Below, in pieces: positions 42,936 to 51,666 of a DNA stretch of 64,000 nucleotides. The DNA is from Agromyces italicus DSM 16388 (GTDB lineage: Bacteria; Actinomycetota; Actinomycetes; Actinomycetales; Microbacteriaceae). Under the pieces are notes generated by a model. The model saw only the letters and a list, made by a program, of their open reading frames with translations, searched no databases and had not been told where the DNA came from. Each line of letters opens with the position of its first letter. Positions within the stretch are counted from its first letter, which is position 1. The position numbers were made by a program, and so were the translations under genes. Where the stretch lies: positions 62,001 to 126,000 of the forward strand of contig NZ_ATXF01000009.1 in NCBI RefSeq assembly GCF_000421545.1, read 5' to 3'.

Positions 42936-43508
42936 ATGTCTCTCGTCACGTTCCTGCGCGGGTGGGCGGCGATCGCCCTCGGATGCCTGCCGCTCGCCGC
43001 CCTCATGCTCAGCCCCCAGCTCATGCGCAGTCGCGCGGGCAGCGAATCGCTGCTGATGGTCGGGATGCTGCTGCTCCTCGCGCTGCTCACCGCGGCGATC
43101 GTGCTCGCGCCCGTGCTGAGCGCCGTGGCGACGCCGGTCGCCGGCCGATGGGAGCCGCGGACCGCGCTCCGCTCGACCCGCGAGGTGTGGCGCCGCCGCA
43201 CCGGGCAGGCGTGGCTGGCGCTCGGCGCGCTCGTGCTCGTCTACGGCGCCGGCCAGGCGATCGGCTACCTCATCGGCGAAGCGGTGCCGTACGTGCACGA
43301 CAACCCGGCGAGCGCGAGCGACCCGACGGCGCCGATCTGGATCATCGACTACCCGGCCTATGCTCTGCAGGCGGTCGTGCTCTACGCCGTCACCGCTCTC
43401 GCGATCGCGATCTACGCGGCGCGACTTCGCGCGCTGGCGCTCGGGAGCGGTCGACCGAGGTCGGAGGGACTTCGCCTCCAGAGCAATGCCAGTTCCCCCT
43501 CACCATGA
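42936..43508 (+). CDS. Membrane protein of unknown function
   Basis: A 190-residue protein with four hydrophobic segments (residues 7-30, 38-65, 91-112, 136-162) and short loops. No family is recognised. ATG 42936 has TTGGCT exactly six bases upstream. The last 25 residues (SGRPRSEGLRLQSNASSPSP) are a polar tail. It converges on fosX. Confidence 0.6.
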   Translation: MSLVTFLRGWAAIALGCLPLAALMLSPQLMRSRAGSESLLMVGMLLLLALLTAAIVLAPVLSAVATPVAGRWEPRTALRSTREVWRRRTGQAWLALGALVLVYGAGQAIGYLIGEAVPYVHDNPASASDPTAPIWIIDYPAYALQAVVLYAVTALAIAIYAARLRALALGSGRPRSEGLRLQSNASSPSP

Positions 43509-43571
43509 GGTGTGAGGCGCAACCGGCATGGCCGACGCGATACCCCTCGCCTCGAGCAGCGCGTCGTCCCT

Positions 43572-44012
43572 TCACGCCCCGCCCTCGTCGGCGACCGCGG
43601 GCACGTACACCGCGAGGCGCTCGCGAAGCGATCCCGCATGCAGCTCGAAGAGGTGGCCGTCGTCGTCGTAGAAGTAGATCGAGTCGCCCTCACCCTCGAC
43701 GCGCGAGCGCGGCGGACGGATGTCGAGGCCGAGACCGGCGATCTTCGCGCGAAGGTCGGGGAGGTCGGCCCGCTCGACCTGGAAGGCGACGTGGTTGTAG
43801 CTGCGCGGCAACCCGCCGTCGCCCCGCATGGTCGCGACCCAGGTCGCCGCGTCGCCCTCCCCGATGAGGAAGAACCGCTCCTCCGAGAGCGAGAAGGTGT
43901 CGCTGCCGCTGTCGTACACGCGCACCGCGCCGAGCACGGTGGTGAGCATGCGCTCCATGCGGTCGAGGTCGCGCACGATGAAGGTCACGTGGCTGAGGCC
44001 GCTGCTGGTCAC
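43572..44012 (-). CDS. fosX: FosX-type fosfomycin resistance hydrolase
   Basis: A 146-residue VOC protein close to FosX: GLSHVTFIVRDLDRM, TFSLSEERFFLIGEGD, YNHVAFQVE, RVEGEGDSIYFYDDDGHLFELHAG. Metal ligands His8, His74 and Glu123 are in place, and Glu44 is the residue that acts as general base in FosX and separates it from FosA/FosB thiol transferases. It would open the fosfomycin epoxide with water. TAGTCT-N6-GTG predicts leaderless initiation. No mobile element is near, so it is probably an intrinsic gene; resistance level is unknown. Confidence 0.85.
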   Translation of the reverse strand: MTSSGLSHVTFIVRDLDRMERMLTTVLGAVRVYDSGSDTFSLSEERFFLIGEGDAATWVATMRGDGGLPRSYNHVAFQVERADLPDLRAKIAGLGLDIRPPRSRVEGEGDSIYFYDDDGHLFELHAGSLRERLAVYVPAVADEGGA

Positions 44013-44164
44013 CGCGTCAGACTATCCGGGCGCGCGGTACGGGCGGGTCACGGCGAGAGGAGCGGTAAGCCGCCGCCTGACGAGTTTCGGTGCTGGCCCG
44101 GGTGACCGAGCGCCCGCGCAGCACTAGCCTGATCGCGCTCGATCGGCGTGAGGGGGCCCCGCGA

Positions 44165-45988
44165 ATGACCGAATACACCGAGATCAGCACGGTGTCGAAG
44201 GGGCTCTTCGTCTTCATTCCCGGGCTGCCACCGCGATCCCTCACGACGCGCGCACCGTGGAAGACCCTCGTCGACCGTCTGCGAGCCGACCTCGAACCGA
44301 ACTGGCGGGTGGAGGTGTTCGAGCACGAGCTCACCGCGACCTCGCGCGAGGACCTCGACGATGTCGTGCGCCGCCTCGCCGCCCAGATGCGCGACTGGAC
44401 GGGCGAGCTGTCGACCGATGTCGAGCCGCCCGACGGCATCATCATCGCAGGGCACAGCTTCGGCGGCATCCTCGCGCGCGCGGCCTACCTGCTCGACGCG
44501 ACGGCGCCCGACGCGACGAACACCGACCGCGACGAGCACCCGTGGACCGGGCTCCTGAAGCGGATCGTGCTGCTCGGCAGCCCGAACTCGGGGTACCGCA
44601 CCGATGCCCGAAAGACTCCCCTACGCTGGCGCCTCGCCTACGCCCTCGCCACCCCGTTCTTCGACTTCACCTTCGAGAAGGTGATGGCGGGCGGCTACTG
44701 GATCACCGATCTCCGCCTCCGCTGGCTCGAGGCCTTCCGCTCGGCGAGCGACCGGCCACGGGTCATCCAGATTCTCGGCACCTCCGACCCGCTCGTGACC
44801 CACGCCGACGTGATCGACCAGAAGTTCATGCCGCGCACGAAGGTGTACGAGATCCCGAACGCCGACCATCGCGGGCTCATCGAGGTCGACGCGGCGCCCG
44901 ACCCGGATCGTCGCTATCGGCAACTGAAGGACGCCATCCTCGGCAGGCCCGACGAGACGTTCGACGACGAGCTCATCCGCAAGTCGGGCCCGACCGCATT
45001 CATCCTGCACGGCATCCGGGCCTCGGCGCTCGGCACCTGGGTGGAGGACCTGGGTGCCGACTTCGCTGCGGCATCGGGGCATGCCGACGATGAGGAGACC
45101 CTCGTCATCAATCCCGACACCGGGTACTTCAGCGCGCTGGAGTTCGCGCTGCCGGGCACGCGTCGCCGCAAGGTGCACGAGTTCCTGCGGCTCTACGGCG
45201 AGGCGTATGCGACGCGCGACCCCGAGCAGTTCGTCTTCGCCGGCCACTCGAACGGCACGTACATGATGGCGCAGTCGCTCGACCGCGTGCCCGCGATGCG
45301 GTTCAAACGCATCTACCTCGCCGGCACGGTGCTGCCACGGCGATACGAATGGCAGCGCGTGTTCGAGAACGAGCAGATCGGCCATCGAGGCGAGGCCGGT
45401 TGGCAGGCCGGCGAGGTGCGCATCGACCGCGCCACCCGCGACGTGCCCGTCGGGATCCTCTGCTCGTGGCTGCGCGGACTCGGCAGCGCCGACGTCGGCA
45501 CCGCAGGGGTCGACGGATTCGAGAACATCTCGGGGCGCGCAATCGACCAGCACCGGCGGGTACCGGGAGGGCATGGTGCGGCGCTCAAGAGCCCGGAGCA
45601 GTTGCGCGAGATCGCGGGCTACCTCGCGCAGGATTCGGTCGCGGTGGACCGAGCGTCGCGCCGGGCGTCGTCGGCACCGACGACGGCAGCCGCGTCGTCG
45701 TCGAGCGCACCGGCAACGGCGACGGCGACGGCGGGGATGACCCCGGCAGCGGCGCCTGGCGCGGCGCCCGGCGCCGAGAGGTCGGGACCCGGCTGGGGCG
45801 AACGTCTCTTCAACGGTGCGAGCCGCTTCGTCGGGCTCCGGCCCGTCGCGTGGATCCTGCTGCTCGGCCTCGGAGCGCTCGCCGCGACGGGCCTCGTGAA
45901 GCTCGGCCGGGCGAAGGGTGCGAAGGTCGCCGTCGGCACCGGTGCCGCCGCGGGCATCGGCTTCTGGGCACTGCTGCGCTCGATCTGA
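44165..45988 (+). CDS. Tandem alpha/beta-hydrolase protein with C-terminal membrane anchor
   Basis: A 607-residue protein with two hydrolase-fold halves. Half one: LFVFIPGLPPRSL, nucleophile elbow IIIAGHSFGGILAR (Ser98), acid GTSDPLVTHAD, histidine NADHRGLIEVD. Half two: AFILHGIRASALG, elbow FVFAGHSNGTYMMAQ (near 362), and DQHRRVPGGHGAAL near 490. A disordered Ala/Thr linker (about 520-560) leads to a hydrophobic C-terminus (LRPVAWILLLGLGALAATGL). Both serines are present, so both halves may be active; the fused layout is unusual. Function is unknown. GAGGGGG precedes the ATG. Confidence 0.75.
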   Translation: MTEYTEISTVSKGLFVFIPGLPPRSLTTRAPWKTLVDRLRADLEPNWRVEVFEHELTATSREDLDDVVRRLAAQMRDWTGELSTDVEPPDGIIIAGHSFGGILARAAYLLDATAPDATNTDRDEHPWTGLLKRIVLLGSPNSGYRTDARKTPLRWRLAYALATPFFDFTFEKVMAGGYWITDLRLRWLEAFRSASDRPRVIQILGTSDPLVTHADVIDQKFMPRTKVYEIPNADHRGLIEVDAAPDPDRRYRQLKDAILGRPDETFDDELIRKSGPTAFILHGIRASALGTWVEDLGADFAAASGHADDEETLVINPDTGYFSALEFALPGTRRRKVHEFLRLYGEAYATRDPEQFVFAGHSNGTYMMAQSLDRVPAMRFKRIYLAGTVLPRRYEWQRVFENEQIGHRGEAGWQAGEVRIDRATRDVPVGILCSWLRGLGSADVGTAGVDGFENISGRAIDQHRRVPGGHGAALKSPEQLREIAGYLAQDSVAVDRASRRASSAPTTAAASSSSAPATATATAGMTPAAAPGAAPGAERSGPGWGERLFNGASRFVGLRPVAWILLLGLGALAATGLVKLGRAKGAKVAVGTGAAAGIGFWALLRSI

Positions 45989-46035
45989 GCGCGCCGGTGA
46001 TTGTGCCCGGCCGCAGACGGGAGGATCCTGAGACC

Positions 46036-46431
46036 ATGACCGATCGTGAGGAATTCTTGATTTGGTTGCAGCGCGATGTCGTGCGGGCAGAGCGCGCGAT
46101 GTTCGACGGCGACGCCGCTCCGCGCCGGGCGATCTGGGCCGAAGACGAACCGGTGACCGTGCTCGGCGCCTGGCGCAACGTCTCGAACCACGCCGAACTC
46201 GTCGAGGCGTTCGACGAGCTCTCGACGAGCTTCTCGAACTGCGCCGACTACGAGTTCGACCTGATCTCGTTCGAGGTACTCGGCAAGATGGCCTACACCG
46301 TCGGCTACGAGCGGGTCGCCGCGTCGATCGACGGCGAGCCGCGCGCCTTCACGCTGCGCGCCACCCAGGTGTATCGACGCGGCGACGACGGCTGGCGGGT
46401 CGTGCACCGGCACGCCGACCGCGTCGGGTAG
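46036..46431 (+). CDS. SnoaL/DUF4440-like NTF2-fold protein
   Basis: A 131-residue protein of the SnoaL_3/DUF4440 group: AERAMFDGDAAPRRAIWAEDEPVTVLGAWR, MAYTVGYERVAASIDGEPRAFTLRATQVYRR and the end DDGWRVVHRHAD. Such proteins are steroid-isomerase-like folds with varied or unknown roles. It follows the tandem hydrolase by 47 bp in the same direction and precedes a lipoprotein-like gene by 12 bp, so the three may be cotranscribed. Confidence 0.85.
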   Translation: MTDREEFLIWLQRDVVRAERAMFDGDAAPRRAIWAEDEPVTVLGAWRNVSNHAELVEAFDELSTSFSNCADYEFDLISFEVLGKMAYTVGYERVAASIDGEPRAFTLRATQVYRRGDDGWRVVHRHADRVG

Positions 46432-46443
46432 TCGGGCGGCCTC

Positions 46444-47331
46444 GTGACCGTCACGGTCGATGCGGACGCCCTCGCGCGCCGAGCGCGAGCCGCTGCTCGA
46501 CGCCTGCGTCGACGCGCGGCCGCTCGACCCGATCGTCACCGCAGGGCGGGGCTCGTGCTCGCCACGGCCGCTGCGGTCACGGCCCTGTCGGGGTGTGTGC
46601 TGCTTCCCGCGGCGATCGACGCCGACGCGCACGCCTTCGCCCGCGGCGAGGTGGCCGACGTGGCCCGCGGTCTGTACGGCGAAGGCGACGCCACCACGAT
46701 CGAGCACTACGCGCGGGCGGCCGATGAGGCGCTGGGCCGGTACAGCTGGCCGGTGCTCATCGGCTACGAGGCCTACCCGGGTGCGAGCGACGAGGCGCCG
46801 GTCGGCCGGCTGCAGTTCCGGGTGGTCGTGCCGAGCCCGGGGTACGGCGCCGAAGATCACGTCGCGTGCTTCTGGTCGGAGTTCGACCGCTACGGGGTGG
46901 CGCCCGGCCCCACCGCCGGCGATACCGCCGTCGCCCACGACCTCGACTGCCCACCCGGTGCGCAGAAGATCGACCCGCCGGTCGACACCAGCCCGGTGTA
47001 CGTGGTGCCAGAGGGCACCGAACAGGTCGTGGTCGACGTGCTCACCGCCGCCCCGCCGGATGCGACGGCCAACGCGATCGTCGCCGAGGTGATCGCGCGG
47101 ATGCCGCAGCCGTCTGGCCGCTACGACGTCGCGTACGAGCCGACGGCGATCGCCCATCGCGACGCCATCGGCTTCGCGATGGGCCAGGGCGACGAGTGCC
47201 TGCTCGTGAAGCGCACCGCCTCAGTCGTCGAGGTCGTGCACGCGCCCTCGATCCTGCTCGAACCCGGCGAGCTCGGCTGTCAGCCGAGCACCGCGCTGCG
47301 ACCGCCCGAAGATCTGCGGGCCCCGCACTGA
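46444..47331 (+). CDS. Putative lipoprotein of unknown function
   Basis: A 295-residue protein from GTG 46444; the arginine-rich first 35 residues are followed by AGLVLATAAAVTALSGC, a lipobox-like LSGC at about residue 51. A shorter start (GTG near 46555) would give a normal lipoprotein signal. The mature part has four cysteines (HVACFWSEF, DLDCPPG, GDECLL, GELGCQP) and no recognised domain. It is followed by a dispersed inverted repeat that may end the transcript. Confidence 0.6.
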   Translation: MTVTVDADALARRARAAARRLRRRAAARPDRHRRAGLVLATAAAVTALSGCVLLPAAIDADAHAFARGEVADVARGLYGEGDATTIEHYARAADEALGRYSWPVLIGYEAYPGASDEAPVGRLQFRVVVPSPGYGAEDHVACFWSEFDRYGVAPGPTAGDTAVAHDLDCPPGAQKIDPPVDTSPVYVVPEGTEQVVVDVLTAAPPDATANAIVAEVIARMPQPSGRYDVAYEPTAIAHRDAIGFAMGQGDECLLVKRTASVVEVVHAPSILLEPGELGCQPSTALRPPEDLRAPH

Positions 47332-47503
47332 CGACGAACGACCGGGGCCGGGTGTTCGCACTGGAGCGGTTGCGGTCGCCGCTTCAGGTGGCTTCGCGCG
47401 CCGCGGTGCGGCGTCGGGCACAGCGCAGCGGCGCTGCCCTGGCTGCAACCTCGGTACTTCGGTACCGGCGCGCCCGAAGGCTTCCGCGCACCGCACTCGG
47501 CCA

Positions 47504-47570
47504 GTCGAGCAGCGAAGCGTATCGAGACCTCACACGGGGTCTCGATACGCTCCTTCGTCGCTACTCGACC
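47504..47570. repeat. Dispersed inverted repeat, copy 3
   Basis: Arms 47504-47529 (GTCGAGCAGCGAAGCGTATC...) and 47538-47570 (GGTCTCGATACGCTCCTTCG...CTCGACC). It is a TCGATACG subtype of the family at 19284 and 22276, and lies between convergent lipoprotein and clp genes, so it may act as a terminator. The preceding 47332-47503 contains no gene I can support. Confidence 0.85.
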
Positions 47571-47581
47571 GGCGGACGCGG

Positions 47582-50257
47582 TTACGCCGCCATCGGCACG
47601 ACGCCCGACGCCGCGACGACGAACTCGCGGTCGCGCGCGTCGACGTGCACCGCTCCTCCGTCGCCGAGCACACCGCTCACGAAGAGGTCGCTGATGCGGT
47701 CGTCGATCTCGCGCTGGATGACCCGGCGCAGGGGCCGCGCGCCGTACTCGGGCTCGTAGCCGCGCTCCGCGAGGAGCGCCACCGCGGCATCCGTCACCTC
47801 GAAGGCGACCTCGCGCGCGGCGAGCCGCGACGCGGTGGCGCCGAGCATGAGGCGCACGATCTGCGCGAGCTGCGGCTCGTCGAGCTTCTGGAACAGCACG
47901 ATCTCGTCGATGCGGTTCAGGAACTCGGGGCGCATGGCCTCGCGCACCTTGCCCATGACGCGGTTGCGCACGTCGTCCTGCGAGCTGAAGCCCGAGGCAT
48001 CCGTGCCCGCGACGAAGCCGAGCGCACCCGAGCGCGACGCGAGGAACTCGGAACCGAGGTTCGAGGTCATCACGACGACCGTGTTGCGGAAGTCGACCGT
48101 ACGGCCCTGGCCGTCGGTGAGGAGTCCGTCGTCGAGCACCTGCAGCAGCAGGTTGAACACGTCGGGGTGCGCCTTCTCGATCTCGTCGAACAGCACGATC
48201 GAGTACGGGTTGCGCCGCACGCGCTCGGTGAGCTGCCCGGCCTCGTCGTAACCGAGATAGCCGGGAGGGGCGCCGACGAGCCGGCTGACCGTGTGACGCT
48301 CGCCGAATTCGCTCATGTCGAGACGAATGACGGATGCCTCGTCGTCGAACAAGCTCGCAGCGAGTGCCTTCGCCAGCTCGGTCTTGCCGACACCCGTCGG
48401 GCCGAGGAACAGGAAGCTGCCCACGGGCCGACGCGCGTCGCCCATGCCGGTGCGGCTGCGGCGTACGGCCTTCGCGACGGCGGTGACCGCGTCGTCCTGG
48501 CCGATGACCCGCGCGTGCAACTCGCCCTCGAGGTCGCCGAGGCGCTCGCGCTCGCTCTCGGTGAGGCGGTTCACCGGAATGCCGGTGGCCCGCGAGATCA
48601 CCGCGGCGATCTCGGCCTCGTCGATGACAACACCCCGCTGGTTGAGGAGGCCGCCCGCGGCCGCCTCGAAACCGCTCTGCTGGTTGAGCTCGTCGAAACC
48701 CGGGTCTCGAGACGGCGCTGGCGCGCCTCCTCGACCCACAGCAGTCGCCTCGTCGAGCTTCGCCTGCACCTTCGAGATCTCGTCGCGGATGCGCGAGGCT
48801 TCTTCATAGTGCTCGGCGCCCACGGCGGCGTTCTTGTCGGCCTCGAGGTCGGCGAGTCGCGCGATGAGCGCGGAGACATCCGTCTTCATGCCGAGCTTCA
48901 GGCGCAGCCGCGCCCCGGCCTGGTCGATGAGGTCGATGGCCTTGTCGGGCAGCACGCGGTCGGTGAGATAGCGGGCGCTCAGCTCGACGGAGGCGCGCAG
49001 CGCGGCATCCGTGTACTGCACGCCGTGGTGCTCCTCGTAGGCGGGCTTCAGCCCGTGCAGAATCAGCACGGCGTCTTCGATCGAGGGCTCCCCCACGCGC
49101 ACCGGCTGGAACCGGCGCTCGAGGGCGGGGTCCTTCTCGATGGTGCGGTACTCCTTGAGCGTGGTCGCACCCACGAGGTGCAGCTCGCCGCGCGCAAGGC
49201 GGGGCTTCAAGATGTTGCCCGCGTCGGTTCCGCCGTCGCCCGAGCCGCCCGCCCCGACGACCGTGTGGATCTCATCGATGAAGACGATGAGCTCGCCCTT
49301 GTGAGCGGCGATCTCCTCCATGGTCTTGGTGAGGCGCTCCTCGAAGTCACCGCGGTAGCGGGTGCCCGCGAGCATGCCGGGCAGGTCGAGCGAGATCACG
49401 CGCTTGCCGAGCAGGGCCTCGGGCACGCTCTCCTCGACGATCGCGCGGGCCAGGCCCTCGACGATCGCCGTCTTGCCGACGCCGGCCTCGCCGATCAGCA
49501 CCGGGTTGTTCTTGGTGCGACGGCTGAGGATCTCGATGGTCTGCTCGATCTCGTCGGCACGGCCGATCACGGGGTCGAGCTCGCCGTTGGCGGCCAGTTC
49601 GGTGAGGTCGCTGCCGAACTTGTCGAGCATTGGCGTGTCGGAGTCCGCGGAATCAGGAGGCGCGTCAGCGCCGTCTCGAAATTCGCCAGCCTCCGCGGAT
49701 TGAGCCTGTCGAAATTCGTCCCGCATCCCGTGCGTCAGCGCCTCGGCGGTCACGCCCGCCCGAGCCAGCACCTGCCCCGCAGGCGCATCCTGCCCGAGCA
49801 CGAGCGCGAAGAAGAGGTGCTCGGGGTCGATGTAGGTCGAGCCTGCCGAGCGCGCCACCTGATAGCTGTGGAACAGCGCGCGGGAGGCGCTCGGCGTCAG
49901 CGTGGCCGAATCCGCTGGTCGAGGAGGCGCGCCAGCGCCGTCTCGAGACCCAGCCGCAGGCAACCGCGCCTCGGTCATCGTGACGATGCGCTCGGGGCTC
50001 GCTCCGAGACGCTCGATCGCCTGCGTGACGCTCTCGTCCTCGACGATCACGCGCAGGATGTGCAGGGCGTCGAGCTCGGTCTGGCCGCGCTCGAGCGCGA
50101 AGCGTCCTGCTTGACGCAGGATGCCTTGAGTACGGGCGGTCAGGAACCGGCTGAGGTCGATCGACCGAGCCTGACGCGCCTGCTCACCCGCGAGATAGCG
50201 GGCGAGAAACTCGTCGAACGAGCTCGCGCCGGCTCCGGGGTTGAAGTCTTCGGGCAC
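47582..50257 (-). CDS. clpC: ClpC-type AAA+ unfoldase, HspR-controlled, with three in-frame repeat insertions
   Basis: An 891-residue Clp ATPase with N-domain (about 15-185), first AAA+ ring ([15 protein letters not shown]), short UVR-type coiled coil ([17 protein letters not shown]) instead of the long ClpB propeller, and second ring ([18 protein letters not shown]). The loop SGALGFVAG carries LGF, the tripeptide that docks ClpP. GTG start with AGGAGG upstream. A HAIR site lies 16-36 bp upstream, so HspR heat-shock control is expected. Three segments are extra to the family and derive from a dispersed palindrome: [11 protein letters not shown] (104-114), about 192-208, and [13 protein letters not shown] (507-519). 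It may serve the ClpP pair at 1831-3074. Confidence 0.9.
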   Translation of the reverse strand: MPEDFNPGAGASSFDEFLARYLAGEQARQARSIDLSRFLTARTQGILRQAGRFALERGQTELDALHILRVIVEDESVTQAIERLGASPERIVTMTEARLPAAGSRDGAGAPPRPADSATLTPSASRALFHSYQVARSAGSTYIDPEHLFFALVLGQDAPAGQVLARAGVTAEALTHGMRDEFRQAQSAEAGEFRDGADAPPDSADSDTPMLDKFGSDLTELAANGELDPVIGRADEIEQTIEILSRRTKNNPVLIGEAGVGKTAIVEGLARAIVEESVPEALLGKRVISLDLPGMLAGTRYRGDFEERLTKTMEEIAAHKGELIVFIDEIHTVVGAGGSGDGGTDAGNILKPRLARGELHLVGATTLKEYRTIEKDPALERRFQPVRVGEPSIEDAVLILHGLKPAYEEHHGVQYTDAALRASVELSARYLTDRVLPDKAIDLIDQAGARLRLKLGMKTDVSALIARLADLEADKNAAVGAEHYEEASRIRDEISKVQAKLDEATAVGRGGAPAPSRDPGFDELNQQSGFEAAAGGLLNQRGVVIDEAEIAAVISRATGIPVNRLTESERERLGDLEGELHARVIGQDDAVTAVAKAVRRSRTGMGDARRPVGSFLFLGPTGVGKTELAKALAASLFDDEASVIRLDMSEFGERHTVSRLVGAPPGYLGYDEAGQLTERVRRNPYSIVLFDEIEKAHPDVFNLLLQVLDDGLLTDGQGRTVDFRNTVVVMTSNLGSEFLASRSGALGFVAGTDASGFSSQDDVRNRVMGKVREAMRPEFLNRIDEIVLFQKLDEPQLAQIVRLMLGATASRLAAREVAFEVTDAAVALLAERGYEPEYGARPLRRVIQREIDDRISDLFVSGVLGDGGAVHVDARDREFVVAASGVVPMAA
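48703..48736. repeat. Palindromic element inserted in-frame in clpC, copy i
   Basis: 34 nt from GGTCTCGAGACGGCGCTGG to CTCCTCGACC, encoding [10 protein letters not shown] in the region after the UVR coiled coil. It is an exact reverse complement of copy iii. Confidence 0.9.
49655..49705. repeat. Palindromic element inserted in-frame in clpC, copy ii (diverged)
   Basis: AGGAGGCGCGTCAGCGCCGT then CTCGAAA (49655-49681) matches copy iii at all but a few positions and continues with TTGAGCCTGTCGAAATTCG, another form of the same family. It encodes [12 protein letters not shown] between the N-domain and first AAA+ ring. Confidence 0.8.
49917..49950. repeat. Palindromic element inserted in-frame in clpC, copy iii
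   Basis: 34 nt identical to copy i in opposite orientation; encodes [11 protein letters not shown] within the N-domain between its two helical repeats. Confidence 0.9.
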
Positions 50258-50272
50258 CAATCCTCCTGGAGA

Positions 50273-50293
50273 GTTGAGCGGGGTACGCTCAAG
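50273..50293 (-). promoter_or_regulatory. HAIR site (HspR operator)
   Basis: GTTGAGC-N7-GCTCAAG on the plus strand, read CTTGAGC-N7-GCTCAAC on the gene strand; the HAIR consensus is CTTGAGT-N7-ACTCAAG. It lies just upstream of the clpC ribosome binding site. Confidence 0.85.
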
Positions 50294-50368
50294 TTCAACG
50301 CGGAGGGGGCGCGGGTATTCCCGTGGAGTCGGGTCGGCGACGCGGGGGTCCGGATCCTCGCGATGCCG

Positions 50369-50397
50369 TTGACGTACCGCGCGCCCGGGCGTAGACC
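50369..50397 (+). promoter_or_regulatory. Promoter of the ACT-domain gene
   Basis: TTGACG (50369-50374), 17-bp spacer, TAGACC (50392-50397), followed by a short leader with GTGAGGTG as ribosome binding site. Confidence 0.6.
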
Positions 50398-50425
50398 TGA
50401 AGCACCCGAGAAGTGAGGTGCCGTC

Positions 50426-50821
50426 ATGGCGAAAGATCTCTTGATCACCCTCGAGGACCACCCCGGCGAGGGGGCTCGACTCGGCGAGGCGCTCGGTCAC
50501 GCGGGCGTCAACATCGAGGGCATCTGCGCGATCATGGAGGGCGGTCGGGGCGCCGTCCACGTCCTCGTCGACGACGTCTCAGGAGCGAGGGCGGCGCTCG
50601 AAGGCGCCGGCATCACGGTCGACGCCGAGACCGACGTCATCGTCAGTCCGGCACTGCCTGATCCCGACTTGGACACACCGGGCGTGTTCGGCGGGATGGC
50701 GCGAGCCCTCGCCGACGCGGACATCAACATCTCGCTCGTCTACGTGGCTTCGCGCAACCGGGTCGTGCTCGCGACGAGCGACAACCAGCGGGCGACGCAA
50801 CTGCTGCAGTCGATGATGTGA
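50426..50821 (+). CDS. ACT-domain protein
   Basis: A 131-residue protein with two ACT-like halves: LLITLEDHPGEGARLGEALGHAGVNIEGICA and GGMARALADADINISLVYVASRNRVVLAT. ACT domains bind amino acids or other small ligands and usually regulate metabolic enzymes; stand-alone proteins of this type are common in actinobacteria and their target is unknown. It is divergent from clpC with its own promoter and precedes a hypothetical gene that also has its own -10. Confidence 0.85.
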   Translation: MAKDLLITLEDHPGEGARLGEALGHAGVNIEGICAIMEGGRGAVHVLVDDVSGARAALEGAGITVDAETDVIVSPALPDPDLDTPGVFGGMARALADADINISLVYVASRNRVVLATSDNQRATQLLQSMM

Positions 50822-50870
50822 CGGGCCGACCGCGCACCGACGGCACAGGAGCGCCTCGTAGGCTGAGACC

Positions 50871-51473
50871 GTGCCCCGTCTTCACACCGAACCCGATCGA
50901 TCCAAGTGGGTGCCCGTCACGGACTCCCTCGGATTCCGCGGCCGCCGCGCCCGCAAGCAGGCGATCGGCATGCTGCTGTCGCAGGCCAAGGGGCCGGGCG
51001 CAGGGCCGGATGCCACGTCGTCGAAGCGCGGCGGCGGCTTCAGCGCGTGGGCGATGAGTCAGGCCGTGCCGTTCCTGATGCGCAAGGCTGCGGGGAGGGT
51101 GCTCGTGTGGGTCTGGAAGGCGGAGCCCGACCTGCTGGTGGTGATGGCCCAGGTGCAGGCGGCGACGCCCGAGATCCGGATCGCGCGAGCCTCGATGCCC
51201 ATCGAGTACGACGACACCGAGGAGTTCCGCGGCACCTACCTCGGCATGGGTGAGAAGCTCGCCATGCCGCTCCCACCCGGCGGTCGCCCGCCGTTCGCCA
51301 CGTACACGTGGGACCTCGGCACGCACCTCGTGACCGTCACGGCCGTGTGCCGCGATCGCGAGCGGTTCGGCACCGTCATCGGTGCGGTCGACGAGCTCGC
51401 ACGCGACATCCGCATCGTGGACGACCTCACCGTCGGCGAATCGGCGCCGGTGCTGCGCATCGACCCCGCCTGA
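50871..51473 (+). CDS. Conserved hypothetical protein
   Basis: A 200-residue soluble protein of no recognised family: PVTDSLGFRGRRARKQAIGM, then AVPFLMRKAAGRVLVWVWKAEPDLLVV, EEFRGTYLGMGEKLAMPLPPGG and TYTWDLGTHLVTVTAVCRD. The second half looks like a beta-rich domain. TAGGCT lies exactly six bases before GTG 50871, which fixes the start and predicts leaderless translation. Confidence 0.65.
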   Translation: MPRLHTEPDRSKWVPVTDSLGFRGRRARKQAIGMLLSQAKGPGAGPDATSSKRGGGFSAWAMSQAVPFLMRKAAGRVLVWVWKAEPDLLVVMAQVQAATPEIRIARASMPIEYDDTEEFRGTYLGMGEKLAMPLPPGGRPPFATYTWDLGTHLVTVTAVCRDRERFGTVIGAVDELARDIRIVDDLTVGESAPVLRIDPA

Positions 51474-51613
51474 TCCCGCCGCCCTGCCTCGGCCGCGGCT
51501 GGAGGAATCCGCGACGAGGCCCCGGGCGCGCCGGCGAGCGCCGGCCGCGGGAAGTGACCTCTCCTCCACAGGGGCCGTTCCACGCGAACTTTCCACAGGC
51601 AGAATCGCAGATC

Positions 51614-51634
51614 ATCTCGGATTTCAGTCGAGAT
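51614..51634. promoter_or_regulatory. Inverted repeat upstream of the DUF222/HNH gene
   Basis: ATCTCG-N9-CGAGAT, 33 bp before the start codon, placed near the expected -35 region of the leaderless promoter (CAGGAT at 51655-51660). Confidence 0.4.
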
Positions 51635-51666
51635 GGAATGTCGGTGGGTGCGTGCAGGATGGGGGT

